DNA from: Georhizobium profundi
GTDB taxonomy: Bacteria > Pseudomonadota > Alphaproteobacteria > Rhizobiales > Rhizobiaceae
Direction: 5' to 3'
Assembly (NCBI RefSeq): GCF_003952725.1
Contig: NZ_CP032509.1
Span: 682,001-746,000, forward strand
DNA: 64,000 bases
A model generated the notes under the pieces. The model ran no database searches. It saw nothing but the letters and a program-made list of their open reading frames with translations, and was not told the origin of the DNA. The first letter of the stretch is position 1, and each line of letters begins with the position of its first letter. Positions 31,592 to 43,116 of this stretch are shown here, one piece after another. Position numbers and translations under genes: made by a program.

Positions 31592-32917
31592 TTATTGGTT
31601 GGTGACGGCAGCCTGATCCGGGTTGGGCGGGAAGGACGCATCCGTGCGGTCGCCACGTAGAAGATCGAAGGCGTGGTTCAGCTGGATGTCGTCTTCCTGC
31701 TCCGGCGGCACGTAAGCGATCGAGCCTGAGCCTTCTTCGGTCTCGCTCTCACCCTGGATGTGGCCACGCAGCTGTGATTCGCCGGATGCTTCCACCTGGC
31801 CCATGAGTTCCTCGGGCAGGGGCTGCTCCACGATGATGTCCGGCGTGATGCCCGTGCCCTGGATCGACTTGCCCGACGGCGTGTAATAGAGCGCAGTCGT
31901 CAGACGAAGCGCGCCGTTTTCGCCGAGCGGAATGATCGTCTGGACGGAGCCCTTGCCGAAGGAACGTGTGCCGAGAACGGTCGCCCGCTTGTGGTCCTGC
32001 AATGCGCCGGCCACGATTTCGGACGCCGAAGCGGAACCGCCATTGACGAGAACGATGAGCGGCTTGCCGCCGGTGAGGTCGCCTGCACGCGAATTGAAGC
32101 GGCGGCTTTCCTCTTCGTTACGGCCACGAGTGGAGACGATTTCGCCACGATCCAGGAACGCGTCGGAAACGCTGATCGCCTGATCGAGCAAGCCGCCTGG
32201 GTTGAGGCGCATGTCGAGGACGTAGCCTTTCAGCTCATTCTCAGGCACTTCTTCCTGGATCTGCTCGATGGCTGCGGCGAGGTCGTCATAGGTCTTTTCG
32301 GTGAAGGAGATGAGGCGGAGATAGCCGACATTCTCCTCGACGCTATGGCGAACGGCCTTCACCTGGATGATGGCGCGCGTGACTTCGATCTTCAGCGGTT
32401 GAGCAGCGCCTTCGCGGATGACCGTGAGCTCGACCGTCGTGTCGACCGGTCCGCGCATGCGGTCAACGGCATCCGACAGGGTTAGGCCCTGCAGCGATTC
32501 GCCATCGATTTCGGAAATCAGATCGCCTGCCAGCACGCCTGCCTGCGCGGCGGGTGTGTCGTCGATGGGCGTGATGACCTTGACGAGGTCGTTTTCCATC
32601 GTGACTTCGATGCCAAGGCCGCCGAATTCGCCACGCGTCTGGGTGCGCATGTCGTTGGCATCGTCAGCATTGAGATAGCTGGAATGGGGATCGAGCGAGG
32701 TAAGCATGCCGTTGATGGCACTCTCGATCAGCTCTTTCTCTTCCGGCGGTGTCACATATTGCGAACGCACGCGCTCGAACACGTCGCCGAAGATCGACAG
32801 TTGGCGGTAAGTATCCGACCCAGCGGCTTCCGCCGGCATGCTGAACTGCTGGGCAGTGCTCAGGGCGGTAGCGCCCATGAGGGCGCCGACGAACAGAAGC
32901 GATATTTTACGAATCAT
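31592..32917 (-). CDS. ctpA: Carboxy-terminal processing protease (S41)
   Basis: I choose ATG 32917 (MIRKISLLFVGALMG), giving a signal peptide and a 441-residue S41 peptidase. A PDZ domain is recognisable (GLGIEVTMENDLVKVI to GESLQGLTL). The catalytic serine is in GGSASASEIVAGAL and the lysine in SFGKGSVQT. Such periplasmic proteases trim envelope proteins and control murein hydrolases. The start overlaps the end of the EnvC-like gene by 11 bases, which argues for coupling of a peptidoglycan hydrolase activator and a protease that could act on it. The C-terminal tail is acidic (GSIAYVPPEQEDDIQ). Confidence 0.94.
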   Translation of the reverse strand: MIRKISLLFVGALMGATALSTAQQFSMPAEAAGSDTYRQLSIFGDVFERVRSQYVTPPEEKELIESAINGMLTSLDPHSSYLNADDANDMRTQTRGEFGGLGIEVTMENDLVKVITPIDDTPAAQAGVLAGDLISEIDGESLQGLTLSDAVDRMRGPVDTTVELTVIREGAAQPLKIEVTRAIIQVKAVRHSVEENVGYLRLISFTEKTYDDLAAAIEQIQEEVPENELKGYVLDMRLNPGGLLDQAISVSDAFLDRGEIVSTRGRNEEESRRFNSRAGDLTGGKPLIVLVNGGSASASEIVAGALQDHKRATVLGTRSFGKGSVQTIIPLGENGALRLTTALYYTPSGKSIQGTGITPDIIVEQPLPEELMGQVEASGESQLRGHIQGESETEEGSGSIAYVPPEQEDDIQLNHAFDLLRGDRTDASFPPNPDQAAVTNQ

Positions 32918-34355
32918 TGCTTGCCCTTCCCGAAGTATCGTTTGCCCACCAGGGGTCAGGATCGACCGGCTGTCCATCTTTCCTGAATTCAATGTAAAGC
33001 GTCGGCTGCCCGGAAACCAGAGCCAAAGCAGCAGCGCCCGCGAGCCTCGTTTCACCCATCGCAGCGACCGGTTCGCCGGTCACCACGAACTGGCCTGGTG
33101 AAACATCGATACGGTCCATACCCGCCATGACGATATGATATTCGTCACCTGCGTTGAGGATCAATAGCTGCCCGTAAGTCCGAAAGGGGCCGGCATAGAC
33201 GACCCAAGCGTCGGCCGGGGCTTGCACGAGTGCCCCCGATCGGCTCGCGACCATAATGCCTTGAAGCGGGTGGCCGGTGCCGTCATCGTCACCATACCAT
33301 CGCTCTACGGCCCCTTCCACGGGCAATTCCAGGGTTGCCGTGCGCGATGCGAAAGGAACTGCCGGCGAAAATCTCTCCATGTCGAGGTCGCCGCTGGCGG
33401 CACGATTTCGTGCCCGCTCAAGCTCTTCCTCGCTTTGCTGTTCACGCAATCGTGTTGCTTCGCGGGCCTGCTCGGCGGCTTCGCGGACGGACGAAATCTC
33501 CGTTTCGAGCGAAGCGATGAGTTCGCCGAGCGACGAGGCACGTTCCGCGAGACGGGCCGCCGCGACGCGCTCTTCCTCGATGCGTCTTTCGCGGTCGCCC
33601 TGCATGTCGCGCTTCTCGGCGAGAAGCAGGGCAAGGCGTTCCTCTTCGACGATCTGGTCCGTTCGCGCGGAGACGAGCTTCGCGCGCTCCTCTTCGATGT
33701 CTTCACGAACCGCCTTCAGACGAGCCAGATCCAGCGCGAGTTGTTCCGTCTCCTCGCGCATTTCGGGTACGACGGCTCCGAGCAGGATGGCGCTTCTCAC
33801 CGAGGCAAGCGCATCCTCCGCCGCAACGAGGAGAGCCGGAGGCGGATTTCGGCCCATGCGCTGCAATCCGGCAAGAACTTCGGCGAGCAGCACCCGCCTT
33901 TCCCTCAGCGACGCAGTAATCTCGTCTTCGTCACCGCGCAGCGTGGAGAAGCGATCTTCGGCTTCGGCCATGCGCGTGGTGAGTTCGCGCTGCCGGTCTG
34001 CCGTTTCGATCATGCTTGCGCGAATGGCCGCCTCGTCCTGGCGCAGCGCATCAACCTCGGCGCGTAGATCGGCCATGCGCTGTTCGGACAGCGTGATGGC
34101 TCGGCTCAAGCGGTCGAGTTCCTCGGCCGTTTCGGCGCGCTTGGCATCGAGAGACTGGGTCGGATCAGCTGCATCCGCCTGAGGGGCGGCCAAAGCAGGA
34201 GCGGCCTCCTGGGCGTGGGCTGAAGAAGCCGAAGCGGTGGAGAGAAGCCCAACAACCAAAGCTTTGCCGGCGAACCAGGCAGCGAGCCTGACCTGTCGAT
34301 TTCGCGAATGATCCGGCGCGGCGCAGTGACCGCGGCTCCGTGGTGCTGGCTTCAA
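32907..34355 (-). CDS. EnvC-like murein hydrolase activator (M23 family)
   Basis: The 482-residue protein has a signal-like segment (LAAWFAGKALVVGLLSTASASSAHA), a long coiled coil with two helical arms (about residues 65-330, rich in Glu/Arg/Ala), and a C-terminal LytM/M23 domain (PVEGAVERWYGDDDGTGHPLQGIMV to TLYIEFRKDGQPVDPDPWW). The metal-site His/Asp residues of active M23 enzymes are not all conserved, as in EnvC, so it probably activates amidases during cell division. The start used is TTG 34355; no in-frame ATG lies before the signal peptide, so the N-terminus is uncertain. Confidence 0.87.
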   Translation of the reverse strand: MKPAPRSRGHCAAPDHSRNRQVRLAAWFAGKALVVGLLSTASASSAHAQEAAPALAAPQADAADPTQSLDAKRAETAEELDRLSRAITLSEQRMADLRAEVDALRQDEAAIRASMIETADRQRELTTRMAEAEDRFSTLRGDEDEITASLRERRVLLAEVLAGLQRMGRNPPPALLVAAEDALASVRSAILLGAVVPEMREETEQLALDLARLKAVREDIEEERAKLVSARTDQIVEEERLALLLAEKRDMQGDRERRIEEERVAAARLAERASSLGELIASLETEISSVREAAEQAREATRLREQQSEEELERARNRAASGDLDMERFSPAVPFASRTATLELPVEGAVERWYGDDDGTGHPLQGIMVASRSGALVQAPADAWVVYAGPFRTYGQLLILNAGDEYHIVMAGMDRIDVSPGQFVVTGEPVAAMGETRLAGAAALALVSGQPTLYIEFRKDGQPVDPDPWWANDTSGRASNDS

Positions 34356-34590
34356 GTCTCAATCCGATCTTGGCCCGAGTTCCCTCCATCGGCTGCAAGC
34401 ATGTCGAGTTTGAGGCGAAAGGAAGTGCTCACGATGCCACTCTAAAATATGTTTGCAGGAAGAAACGGCTGATTAACCGCAGCATTAGAATTCCCTTGGA
34501 CAGCCCTTTCTCATGGGCTGATTCTCCATCAAGCAAAGCATGTCTTAATTGCTCGCGCGTATCCACAAATGGATAGCTGGGGATCAAAGC

Positions 34591-36300
34591 ATGAAGCGCT
34601 TTCTTCAAGATCGTAGCGGCCAATTTGCACTCATGTTCGGCATTTCCCTGCCGGTCATGCTGCTTTCGGCCGGATTGGCAGTCGATACGACCCGCATGAT
34701 GGCGGCCAAGACTGCATTGCAGAACAACGTCGATGCCGCGCTTTTGGCGGCAACGCGGCTCAACGATCGTGACCAGAGCCGCGAGAGCTACTTCGATACG
34801 TATCTCGCCGCTCTCATTGAGGCTGACCCGACGATCAGCAATCTCGATACGGATTTCGATGCTGAGATCGGCGCCAACTTCATCCGGACCGAGGCGACGG
34901 CCACGGCGGATGTGGCGCTGACAATCATGAACAGCTTCATGGGCGGCCCGGCGCGTATTTCTGTCAGCTCGGACGCTTATGAAGCGACGGATGCGCTGGA
35001 AGTCGTCATGGTGTTGGACAACACCGGATCGATGGCGACGAACAATCGCATCGGGGCGTTGCGCACGGCTGCAACCACGCTGGTTAATACTTTGGAGACG
35101 GTCGCGGAGAACAACCCGAACCGCCGCATCCGAATGGCGCTGGTGCCATTCGTTACGGCGGTCAATATCCGCGGCCCGGAGTTCGATTGCTCATGGCTCG
35201 ATCTGCATGCGACCGCCGAATATCATGGCGCGAATTTCGATGGCATCCAAGTTGACTTCGACCGCAATAAAACCGTCAAGACCGCCGGTCTCGGTGCAAT
35301 TGCCGCCAAGCCTTGCACGATCCCGGCCGTCCTGCAAAGCAATGCGACAGGTGTGACGCAACTCAACGGCAATCAGGGGTCGCGCGGGCAGGTCAAGGCC
35401 AATCACCTGCGGCTCTTCCACCAGATCGGTTTGGAATGGAAGGGATGCGTCGAAGCCCGGCCGCGTACGGTTGCGGTTGATGCGGCGCCGACGACCGGAA
35501 GTACGCTCTTCGTTCCGTATTTTGCGCCTGACGAACCTGATAAGGACGTGTCTAACAACAAGAACACGCCTGTTGCGGGCAATAATGCCGCGAACCTCAA
35601 CACCTCCTATCTCAAAGACACTCTCACGGGCGACTTTGCCGTGGTCCAGCGCTCGCTTGCCAAATACACGTCTGCGAACGCGCAAGCATCCAGCCTCAAC
35701 ACCGCACCACAGCCCGGTCCGCTGACCGGTGGTCCAAACCGCGCCTGCCCGACTCCTGTTCAGCCGCTGACCGAAGACTTCGAGGCGCTTAAAACCGCCG
35801 TGTCACAAATGCGGGAGTGGAACGGCTCCGGGACCAACGTATCGGAGGGGCTCGCATGGGGCACGCGCGTGCTTTCGCCGGAAGCGCCCTACACGACTGC
35901 CGATCCGTTCGACACTCCAGGTACGAAGAAGATCGTGGTTCTCCTCACGGATGGCGAAAACGTCGTCTACGGTTCCAGCAACACGGCCAACAAATCGGAC
36001 TACGGGTCCAACGGCTTCATGTCGTCCAATCGCTTCGGTTCCACCAATCAGGGGACGGCCGCGCGAACCGTCGATACGTGGACGAAGGCAAACTGCACCA
36101 TGCTCAAGAACAATGGCGTGGAGATCTACACAGTTCTCCTGCAGTCCGATGGCGCCAATAACCGAGCACTCTACGGCAGCGCAAATGGGGGCTGTGCGTC
36201 TGCTCCTGAAAACTACTTCCCGACCAACGATGTCAGCCAACTGGACAGCGTCTTTGCCCGCATCGCCAGCATGGTTGCGCAGCTGCACTTCACCAACTGA
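34591..36300 (+). CDS. TadE/G-type pilus-assembly protein with von Willebrand A domain
   Basis: Translation from ATG 34591 gives 569 residues. The N-terminal prepilin-like segment (DRSGQFALMFGISLPVMLLSAGLAVDTTRM) is the Flp/TadG anchor. A von Willebrand A domain begins with the MIDAS motif VLDNTGSMATN at about residue 146, is interrupted by a long insert rich in Asn/Thr/Pro, and resumes with KKIVVLLTDGENVVYG and a C-terminal FARIASMVAQLHFTN. No other tad genes are next to it; it sits alone between the EnvC-like gene and rlmH. A surface-adhesin or pilus-associated role is inferred from the family. Confidence 0.85.
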   Translation: MKRFLQDRSGQFALMFGISLPVMLLSAGLAVDTTRMMAAKTALQNNVDAALLAATRLNDRDQSRESYFDTYLAALIEADPTISNLDTDFDAEIGANFIRTEATATADVALTIMNSFMGGPARISVSSDAYEATDALEVVMVLDNTGSMATNNRIGALRTAATTLVNTLETVAENNPNRRIRMALVPFVTAVNIRGPEFDCSWLDLHATAEYHGANFDGIQVDFDRNKTVKTAGLGAIAAKPCTIPAVLQSNATGVTQLNGNQGSRGQVKANHLRLFHQIGLEWKGCVEARPRTVAVDAAPTTGSTLFVPYFAPDEPDKDVSNNKNTPVAGNNAANLNTSYLKDTLTGDFAVVQRSLAKYTSANAQASSLNTAPQPGPLTGGPNRACPTPVQPLTEDFEALKTAVSQMREWNGSGTNVSEGLAWGTRVLSPEAPYTTADPFDTPGTKKIVVLLTDGENVVYGSSNTANKSDYGSNGFMSSNRFGSTNQGTAARTVDTWTKANCTMLKNNGVEIYTVLLQSDGANNRALYGSANGGCASAPENYFPTNDVSQLDSVFARIASMVAQLHFTN

Positions 36301-36321
36301 GCCGCGAGCGATCTTGTTCGG

Positions 36322-38028
<1,707 letters not shown>

Positions 38029-38041
38029 GCAGATCGCGCCC

Positions 38042-39187
38042 GTGGAAACATCCAGAAAACCCGTCGCAGCGCACCGTCGCGTGGTCGTGAAGATCGGCTC
38101 GGCGCTGCTCGTCGACCGCAGCCTCGGTCTCAAGCAGGAATGGCTGGAGGCGCTTTGCGCCGATCTCGCTGCATTGCGCGCAAGCGGATGCGACGTGCTC
38201 GTGGTCTCCTCCGGTGCCATTGCCCTTGGACGTTCCGTGCTCGATCTGCCCGCAGGCATGCTGAAGCTCGAGGGCAGCCAGGCGGCGGCCGCCGTCGGGC
38301 AGATCGCGCTGGCCCGCGCCTGGTCCGCAGCACTCGCCGAACGGTCGATCATTGCCGGGCAGGTGCTTCTGACGCTCGGCGATACCGAAGACCGGCGGCG
38401 CTACCTCAATGCACGGGCGACGCTGACCGAATTGATGAAGCTCGGCGCTGTCCCCATCATCAACGAGAACGACACGGTCGCCACTACCGAAATCCGTTAT
38501 GGCGACAATGACCGCCTTGCAGCCCGCGTCGCGACGATGATCGGCGCCGATCTGCTGATCCTTCTCTCCGATGTCGACGGGATGTACAGCGCGTCTCCTT
38601 CGATCGATCCCGATGCGCAGTTCTTCGACGTCGTGTCGTCGATCACGCCGGAGATCGAGGCAATGGCGGGTGGGGCTGCTTCCGAATTGTCGCGCGGCGG
38701 CATGCGCACCAAGGTGGAAGCCGGCAAGATCGCCACCAATGCCGGCTGCGCCATGATCATCGCATCCGGCAAGGATTTGCATCCGATCAGCGCCATCGAC
38801 CAGGGCGCACGCTCCACCTTCTTTGCGCCCAGCGGTCAGCCCGTGACGGCGCGCAAGACCTGGATCGCCGGTCAGTTGACGCCGATGGGCACGCTGCGCA
38901 TCGACAAGGGTGCCGAGCGGGCGCTGCGCATGGGCAAGAGCCTGTTGCCGGCCGGCGTTCGCTCGCTGACCGGAGATTTCGCGCGCGGCGACACGGTGGC
39001 GATCTTCGACGAAGCGGGTCGTGAAATCGCCCGCGGGCTGATCGCCTATGATGCCGAAGAGGCGACCCGGATTGCCGGCTGCAAGACTGCGGAAATCGAG
39101 GCGATCCTCGGCTATTCCGGCCGGGCGGCGATGGTTCATCGCGACGACCTGGTGTTGACAGGCGCATCGCGAGAGCCGATGGCATAA
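38042..39187 (+). CDS. proB: Glutamate 5-kinase
   Basis: The GTG at 38042, 14 bases after the obgE stop, gives 381 residues with the amino-acid kinase domain ([34 protein letters not shown]) followed by a C-terminal PUA domain (about 285-375). It catalyses the first step of proline synthesis, ATP-dependent phosphorylation of glutamate. proA follows at once, so the pair forms the glutamate-semialdehyde branch. Confidence 0.95.
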   Translation: METSRKPVAAHRRVVVKIGSALLVDRSLGLKQEWLEALCADLAALRASGCDVLVVSSGAIALGRSVLDLPAGMLKLEGSQAAAAVGQIALARAWSAALAERSIIAGQVLLTLGDTEDRRRYLNARATLTELMKLGAVPIINENDTVATTEIRYGDNDRLAARVATMIGADLLILLSDVDGMYSASPSIDPDAQFFDVVSSITPEIEAMAGGAASELSRGGMRTKVEAGKIATNAGCAMIIASGKDLHPISAIDQGARSTFFAPSGQPVTARKTWIAGQLTPMGTLRIDKGAERALRMGKSLLPAGVRSLTGDFARGDTVAIFDEAGREIARGLIAYDAEEATRIAGCKTAEIEAILGYSGRAAMVHRDDLVLTGASREPMA

Positions 39188-39197
39188 GTCTCGAGAA

Positions 39198-40502
39198 ATG
39201 AGGCGGAGCATGAGCATGCTGCACCAGGTCCAAACCAACGACAACACCATCGCCGACGTGATGGAAGACATCGGCCGTCGCGCAAAGGCGGCGAGTGGAC
39301 CATTGGCGATCGCCTCCCCGCAGACGAAGACCAAGGCGCTTCTTGCCATGGCCGATGCCGTTTTGGCCGATGAAGACAAGATCCTTGCTGCCAACGCGAT
39401 CGATCTTGCCAATGCCAAGCAGGCTGAGCTCGCCGAGTCCCTCGTCGATCGGCTGAAGCTCGACACCCAGCGCATCGCCGGCATTGCCGAGGGCATCCGC
39501 ACGATTGCCGAACTCGACGATCCCGTCGGTGCCGTGATCGCTGCTTGGGAGCGCCCGAACGGTCTCCAGATCGAGCGCGTGCGCACACCGCTCGGTGTGA
39601 TCGGCGTCATCTACGAAAGCCGGCCGAACGTCACCGCCGATGCCGGTGCGCTCTGCGTGAAGGCAGGCAATGCGGTGATCCTGCGTGGCGGCTCCGACAG
39701 TTTGAACTCATCCCGCGCAATCCATGCGAGCCTGGTTCGCGGCCTGAAACAGGCCGGTCTTCCCGAGGACGCGATCCAGCTTGTTCCCGTTGCCGACCGC
39801 GCTGCCGTCGGCGCCATGCTGACAGGCCTTTCCGGCGCGATCGACGTGATCGTGCCGCGTGGCGGGAAGAGCCTCGTGGCGCGTGTTCAGGCCGAGGCGC
39901 GGGTGCCGGTCTTCGCGCATCTCGAGGGCCTTTGCCACATCTACGTGGATCAGTCCGCCGACCTGGAAATGGCAAAGAGCATCGTGGTGAACGCGAAGAT
40001 GCGGCGCACAGGCATCTGTGGTGCAGCCGAAACGCTTCTGGTGGACGGTGCCGCTGCCGGTACGCATCTAATGCCGCTTCTCGAAGCGCTGACCGAGGCC
40101 GGCTGCGAGATTCGCGCTTCTGCTGCGGTCCTGAAAGTGTTTCCGGCGCTCAAGCCGGCGACGGAGGAAGACTGGTCGACGGAATATCTCGACGCCATCA
40201 TCTCCGTGGCGCTGGTCGACGGGATTTCGGGCGCGATCGCGCACATCAAGCGCTATTCCTCGCACCATACCGAAGCGGTGATTGCCGAGGACTCGGCCGT
40301 TGCCGAGCGCTTTTTCAACGAGGTCGATTCCGCGATTCTGCTGCACAACGCCTCGACGCAGTTTGCCGATGGTGGCGAATTCGGCATGGGAGCCGAAATC
40401 GGCATCGCAACGGGAAAGATGCATGCGCGTGGCCCAGTCGGCGTGGAGCAACTAACCTCGTTCAAGTACCGCGTTCACGGCACCGGCCAGACGCGACCTT
40501 GA
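39198..40502 (+). CDS. proA: Gamma-glutamyl phosphate reductase
   Basis: A 434-residue aldehyde-dehydrogenase-fold enzyme that reduces glutamyl 5-phosphate with NADPH. The catalytic Cys is in [15 protein letters not shown], and the conserved regions [17 protein letters not shown] and IVPRGGKSL are present. ATG 39210 (MSMLHQ) is a possible shorter start. It is in the obgE-proB-proA-nadD-rsfS run. Confidence 0.96.
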   Translation: MRRSMSMLHQVQTNDNTIADVMEDIGRRAKAASGPLAIASPQTKTKALLAMADAVLADEDKILAANAIDLANAKQAELAESLVDRLKLDTQRIAGIAEGIRTIAELDDPVGAVIAAWERPNGLQIERVRTPLGVIGVIYESRPNVTADAGALCVKAGNAVILRGGSDSLNSSRAIHASLVRGLKQAGLPEDAIQLVPVADRAAVGAMLTGLSGAIDVIVPRGGKSLVARVQAEARVPVFAHLEGLCHIYVDQSADLEMAKSIVVNAKMRRTGICGAAETLLVDGAAAGTHLMPLLEALTEAGCEIRASAAVLKVFPALKPATEEDWSTEYLDAIISVALVDGISGAIAHIKRYSSHHTEAVIAEDSAVAERFFNEVDSAILLHNASTQFADGGEFGMGAEIGIATGKMHARGPVGVEQLTSFKYRVHGTGQTRP

Positions 40503-40545
40503 CCCCTTGAGCCGATCGCTATCTCCCCTGTCGCCTTACGGCCGC

Positions 40546-41139
40546 ATGCCCCATGTCGAGCAGGGCATGCGCGTCGGGCTGTTCGGCGGGTCCTTCAACC
40601 CGCCCCATGGCGGCCACTGGCTCGTGGCGGAAATCGCGCTCAGGCGCCTTAGGCTGAACCAGCTGTGGTGGATGGTGACGCCCGGCAATCCGCTGAAGGA
40701 TCACGGCAAGCTTCTGCCGCTTGCGAAGCGCATTGCGCTGAGCGAGGCGATCACTCCCGATCCGCGCGTGAAGGTGACGGCGTTCGAGGCCACTTATGGG
40801 CTGCGCTACACGGCCGAGACGCTGGCGGTGATCAAGCAGCGCAATGCCGGCATCCATTTCGTCTGGGTCATGGGGGCCGACAACCTGGCCGGTTTTCACC
40901 ACTGGCAGGACTGGCAGGCCATTGCCAGGACGTTTCCGATCGCCGTGATCGACCGCCCCGGCTCGACCCTTTCCTACCTCTCTTCGAAAATGGCCAAGAC
41001 TTTCGCGCATGCGCGGGTCGACGAGGATGATGCAGGGCGACTTGCGTTGATGGAAGCGCCGGCCTGGACCTTCATCCACGGGCCGCGATCGCTTCTTTCC
41101 TCCACCGAATTGCGCAGCCACTGGCCCGGGAAATCCTGA
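40546..41139 (+). CDS. nadD: Nicotinate-nucleotide adenylyltransferase
   Basis: The enzyme transfers AMP to nicotinate mononucleotide in NAD synthesis. The nucleotidyltransferase motif is GLFGGSFNPPHGGH (HxGH variant HGGH), and the C-terminal ISSTEIR-like motif reads SLLSSTELR. Starts at TTG 40507, ATG 40546 or ATG 40567 are all in frame; 40546 (MPHVEQGMRVGLF) gives 197 residues and the usual short lead into the beta-strand. It lies just after proA. Confidence 0.93.
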   Translation: MPHVEQGMRVGLFGGSFNPPHGGHWLVAEIALRRLRLNQLWWMVTPGNPLKDHGKLLPLAKRIALSEAITPDPRVKVTAFEATYGLRYTAETLAVIKQRNAGIHFVWVMGADNLAGFHHWQDWQAIARTFPIAVIDRPGSTLSYLSSKMAKTFAHARVDEDDAGRLALMEAPAWTFIHGPRSLLSSTELRSHWPGKS

Positions 41140-41213
41140 GGCCGACCCAAGGTATCCTGAGAAATCGGTGATGGACCAAGAAAATTGGTGATGGGACGGC
41201 AACTTCTTGTGTC

Positions 41214-41243
41214 TTGAAACCTTTAACGAGACGCGCCTATCAT
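41214..41243 (+). promoter_or_regulatory. Possible sigma-70-type promoter for rsfS
   Basis: TTGAAA and TATCAT are separated by 18 bases in the 177-base gap between nadD and rsfS. This would allow rsfS to be transcribed independently with a leader of about 70 bases. Judged by eye only. Confidence 0.35.
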
Positions 41244-41316
41244 TACATTCTGCTTTGGACCTTGAAGGAACAAGGCAAGTGAAGCTGGTCCTGTCACTGC
41301 TGAAAGGGTAACGACA

Positions 41317-41730
41317 CTGACAACAGCACACGCGAAGGGAAATGCGCCAAGCAGTTTCTCCTCAGCCACGGGTCGCGGCACGGACGCCGAAACCCGCGTG
41401 CTCCACCAGATCCTCGAAAGCCTCGAGGATTCGCAAGCGGAAGACATCGTCTCCATCGACATTGCCGGAAAATCGGCGCTGGGCGACCACATGGTGATCG
41501 CATCCGGGCGCTCCAGCCGTCATGTCAGCGCTATCTGCGACGAGCTCTTGCGGCAGATCAAGGAAGCCGGTTACGGCAATGCGCGGGTAGAGGGTCTGGC
41601 GACCGGCGACTGGGTGTTGATCGACACCGGCGACGTGATCGTTCATGTCTTCCGGCCGGAGATCCGGGAATTCTACAATCTGGAGAAGATGTGGATGACG
41701 CCGGAACTGGGCGACGAGACGCTGCACTAG
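41317..41730 (+). CDS. rsfS: Ribosomal silencing factor RsfS
   Basis: The conserved Iojap core (QAEDIVSIDIAGKSALGDHMVIASGRSSRHV and DTGDVIVHVFRPEIREFYNLEKMW) is complete. Conventional starts give only GTG 41398, which lacks a ribosome-binding site. The frame stays open upstream, and CTG 41317, eight bases after AAGGG, begins TTAHAKGNAPSS, similar to N-termini I associate with rhizobial RsfS. I therefore place the start at CTG (137 residues), with GTG 41398 (110 residues) as the cautious alternative. RsfS binds L14 and blocks subunit joining in starvation. Confidence 0.9.
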   Translation: MTTAHAKGNAPSSFSSATGRGTDAETRVLHQILESLEDSQAEDIVSIDIAGKSALGDHMVIASGRSSRHVSAICDELLRQIKEAGYGNARVEGLATGDWVLIDTGDVIVHVFRPEIREFYNLEKMWMTPELGDETLH

Positions 41731-41737
41731 GTCAGAA

Positions 41738-41754
41738 GGCGGCTAAAAGCCGCC
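41738..41754. terminator. Short hairpin between convergent genes
   Basis: GGCGGCT and AGCCGCC flank an AAA loop between rsfS (plus) and the DUF3833 gene (minus). There is no T-run, so termination efficiency is uncertain. Confidence 0.45.
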
Positions 41755-41792
41755 GGCGGTGCCTCGATTTACGATCGGCAGAGGCCGACCGG

Positions 41793-42290
41793 TCAGTCGC
41801 GCTCGAAATTCACCTCGACGCGCGCAACCGGTACGCCGAACTTCGTAACGAGGGCGGTGTTGGTGATCGTGCCATCTCTGTTCAGAACGAGCTTGTCGAA
41901 GAACCGGACGATGTTCGGGTCTTCTCCCGGCGCAAGATCGACGCGGTAGGTGAAGTCAGCCTCGTTGCCGGCGAGATAGACGGTCGTCGTTCCGATGACG
42001 TCTTCCCGCGTGCCGCTATAGGTTCTCTCGGACGTCTTTTCGAAAATCCAGGTCTTGGTGTCGCGTTCGCCGTCGTCATAGGCGAAATCTTCGCGCAGCC
42101 GCAGCGTGGTTCCGTCCCAGGTGCCGGTCAGGTCGACCGTGAAGCGCCGATGCGTGCCGTCGATGGCGGAAAAGCTTCCTTCGGCCCGCGTCTTGCCGAG
42201 AAACCATTCCTCCAGGAGAAGCTCGGCGCGTGCCGGCAGGGCAAGTACGAGACCAAGCGCGGCAATCAGAACAAAACGAACGGCTTTCAT
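41793..42290 (-). CDS. DUF3833 family periplasmic protein
   Basis: A 165-residue protein with a signal peptide (MKAVRFVLIAALGLVLALPARA) followed by a single beta-rich domain of the DUF3833 type: LEEWFLGKTRAEGSFSAIDGTHRRF, LREDFAYDDGERDTKTW and the closing ITNTALVTKFGVPVARVEVNF. The fold resembles lipocalin-like barrels; no biochemical role is established. It lies on the minus strand between rsfS and the GNAT gene. Confidence 0.85.
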   Translation of the reverse strand: MKAVRFVLIAALGLVLALPARAELLLEEWFLGKTRAEGSFSAIDGTHRRFTVDLTGTWDGTTLRLREDFAYDDGERDTKTWIFEKTSERTYSGTREDVIGTTTVYLAGNEADFTYRVDLAPGEDPNIVRFFDKLVLNRDGTITNTALVTKFGVPVARVEVNFERD

Positions 42291-42360
42291 GGCGATGATC
42301 CTTCAAGGCAACTCCACCGGCTTCTACGCACGAGCCGGTGGAGAGGATCATCATGCAGCG

Positions 42361-42990
42361 TCAGGCCCGACGGTGAGGCGCAGCGCTCCAGCTCTTCAGC
42401 GACAGCCACGTCTTGCGATCGAGCCGATACCACTCGACGGGCAGGGCGCCGCCGAGCGCCATGGAGGGCACCATGCCGTTGCCCTGGTGCTGGAAGCCGG
42501 ACTTCTGGATGACCCGGCGCGACGCATGGTTCGTCACCCGGCAGCGGGCTTCGATCGCTTCGATCGTGCGGGTGCGGAAAACCATGTCGATGACGGCGTG
42601 GGCAGCTTCGGTCGCGATCCCGCGGTTCCAGTAGGGTTCGCCAATCCAGTATCCCAGCTCGACCGTATCGGTGTCGTCATGCGGCTCGATGCCGGCACAG
42701 CCGACGAATGCACCATTATCGGCCAGGGTGATCGCGTAGACGCATTTGCCAATACCGCCCGTCTTGGCGCGTCGGATAAAGTCCGACGCATCTTGTGCCG
42801 TGTAGGGATGCGGCATGCGCGACACCATGGAGGCCACGCGCATGTTGTTGGCGAGATTGGCAAGCGCGTCGGCGTCTTCCGCGTGGGGCCGGCGCAGAAC
42901 CAGCCTTTCGGTCAACAGGACGGGACAATCGGGCCGGGTGTCGTCGGGCAATAAGTCGTCCCGACAGTCGTCATCGAGATCCATGAGCAT
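42361..42990 (-). CDS. GNAT-family N-acetyltransferase (RimJ/RimL type)
   Basis: From ATG 42990 (MLMDLDDD) the protein has 209 residues with the GNAT fold of the RimJ/RimL subgroup: LLTERLVLRRPHAEDADAL at the start, VELGYWIGEPYWNRGIATEAAHAVIDMVF for acetyl-CoA binding, and NHASRRVIQKSGF near the end. These proteins acetylate N-terminal or small-molecule amines; the substrate here is unknown. Its position next to rpmA-rplU is a common arrangement in Rhizobiales. Confidence 0.9.
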   Translation of the reverse strand: MLMDLDDDCRDDLLPDDTRPDCPVLLTERLVLRRPHAEDADALANLANNMRVASMVSRMPHPYTAQDASDFIRRAKTGGIGKCVYAITLADNGAFVGCAGIEPHDDTDTVELGYWIGEPYWNRGIATEAAHAVIDMVFRTRTIEAIEARCRVTNHASRRVIQKSGFQHQGNGMVPSMALGGALPVEWYRLDRKTWLSLKSWSAAPHRRA

Positions 42991-43116
42991 GGGAACAGTC
43001 CTTCGTTCAATGAGAAAAGGGGAGATGGATTGCCCCATCTCCCCTTTTGAACGTGGTCTGAACCTTGGTGCTCAGCCGGGTCGATGAGACGCCGGCTTTT
43101 TGAAGAAGCGGTCCGG

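Noticed and set aside
33222..34182. Plus-strand frames over the EnvC-like gene
   Set aside because: Ser/Arg-rich shadows of the coiled-coil coding sequence.
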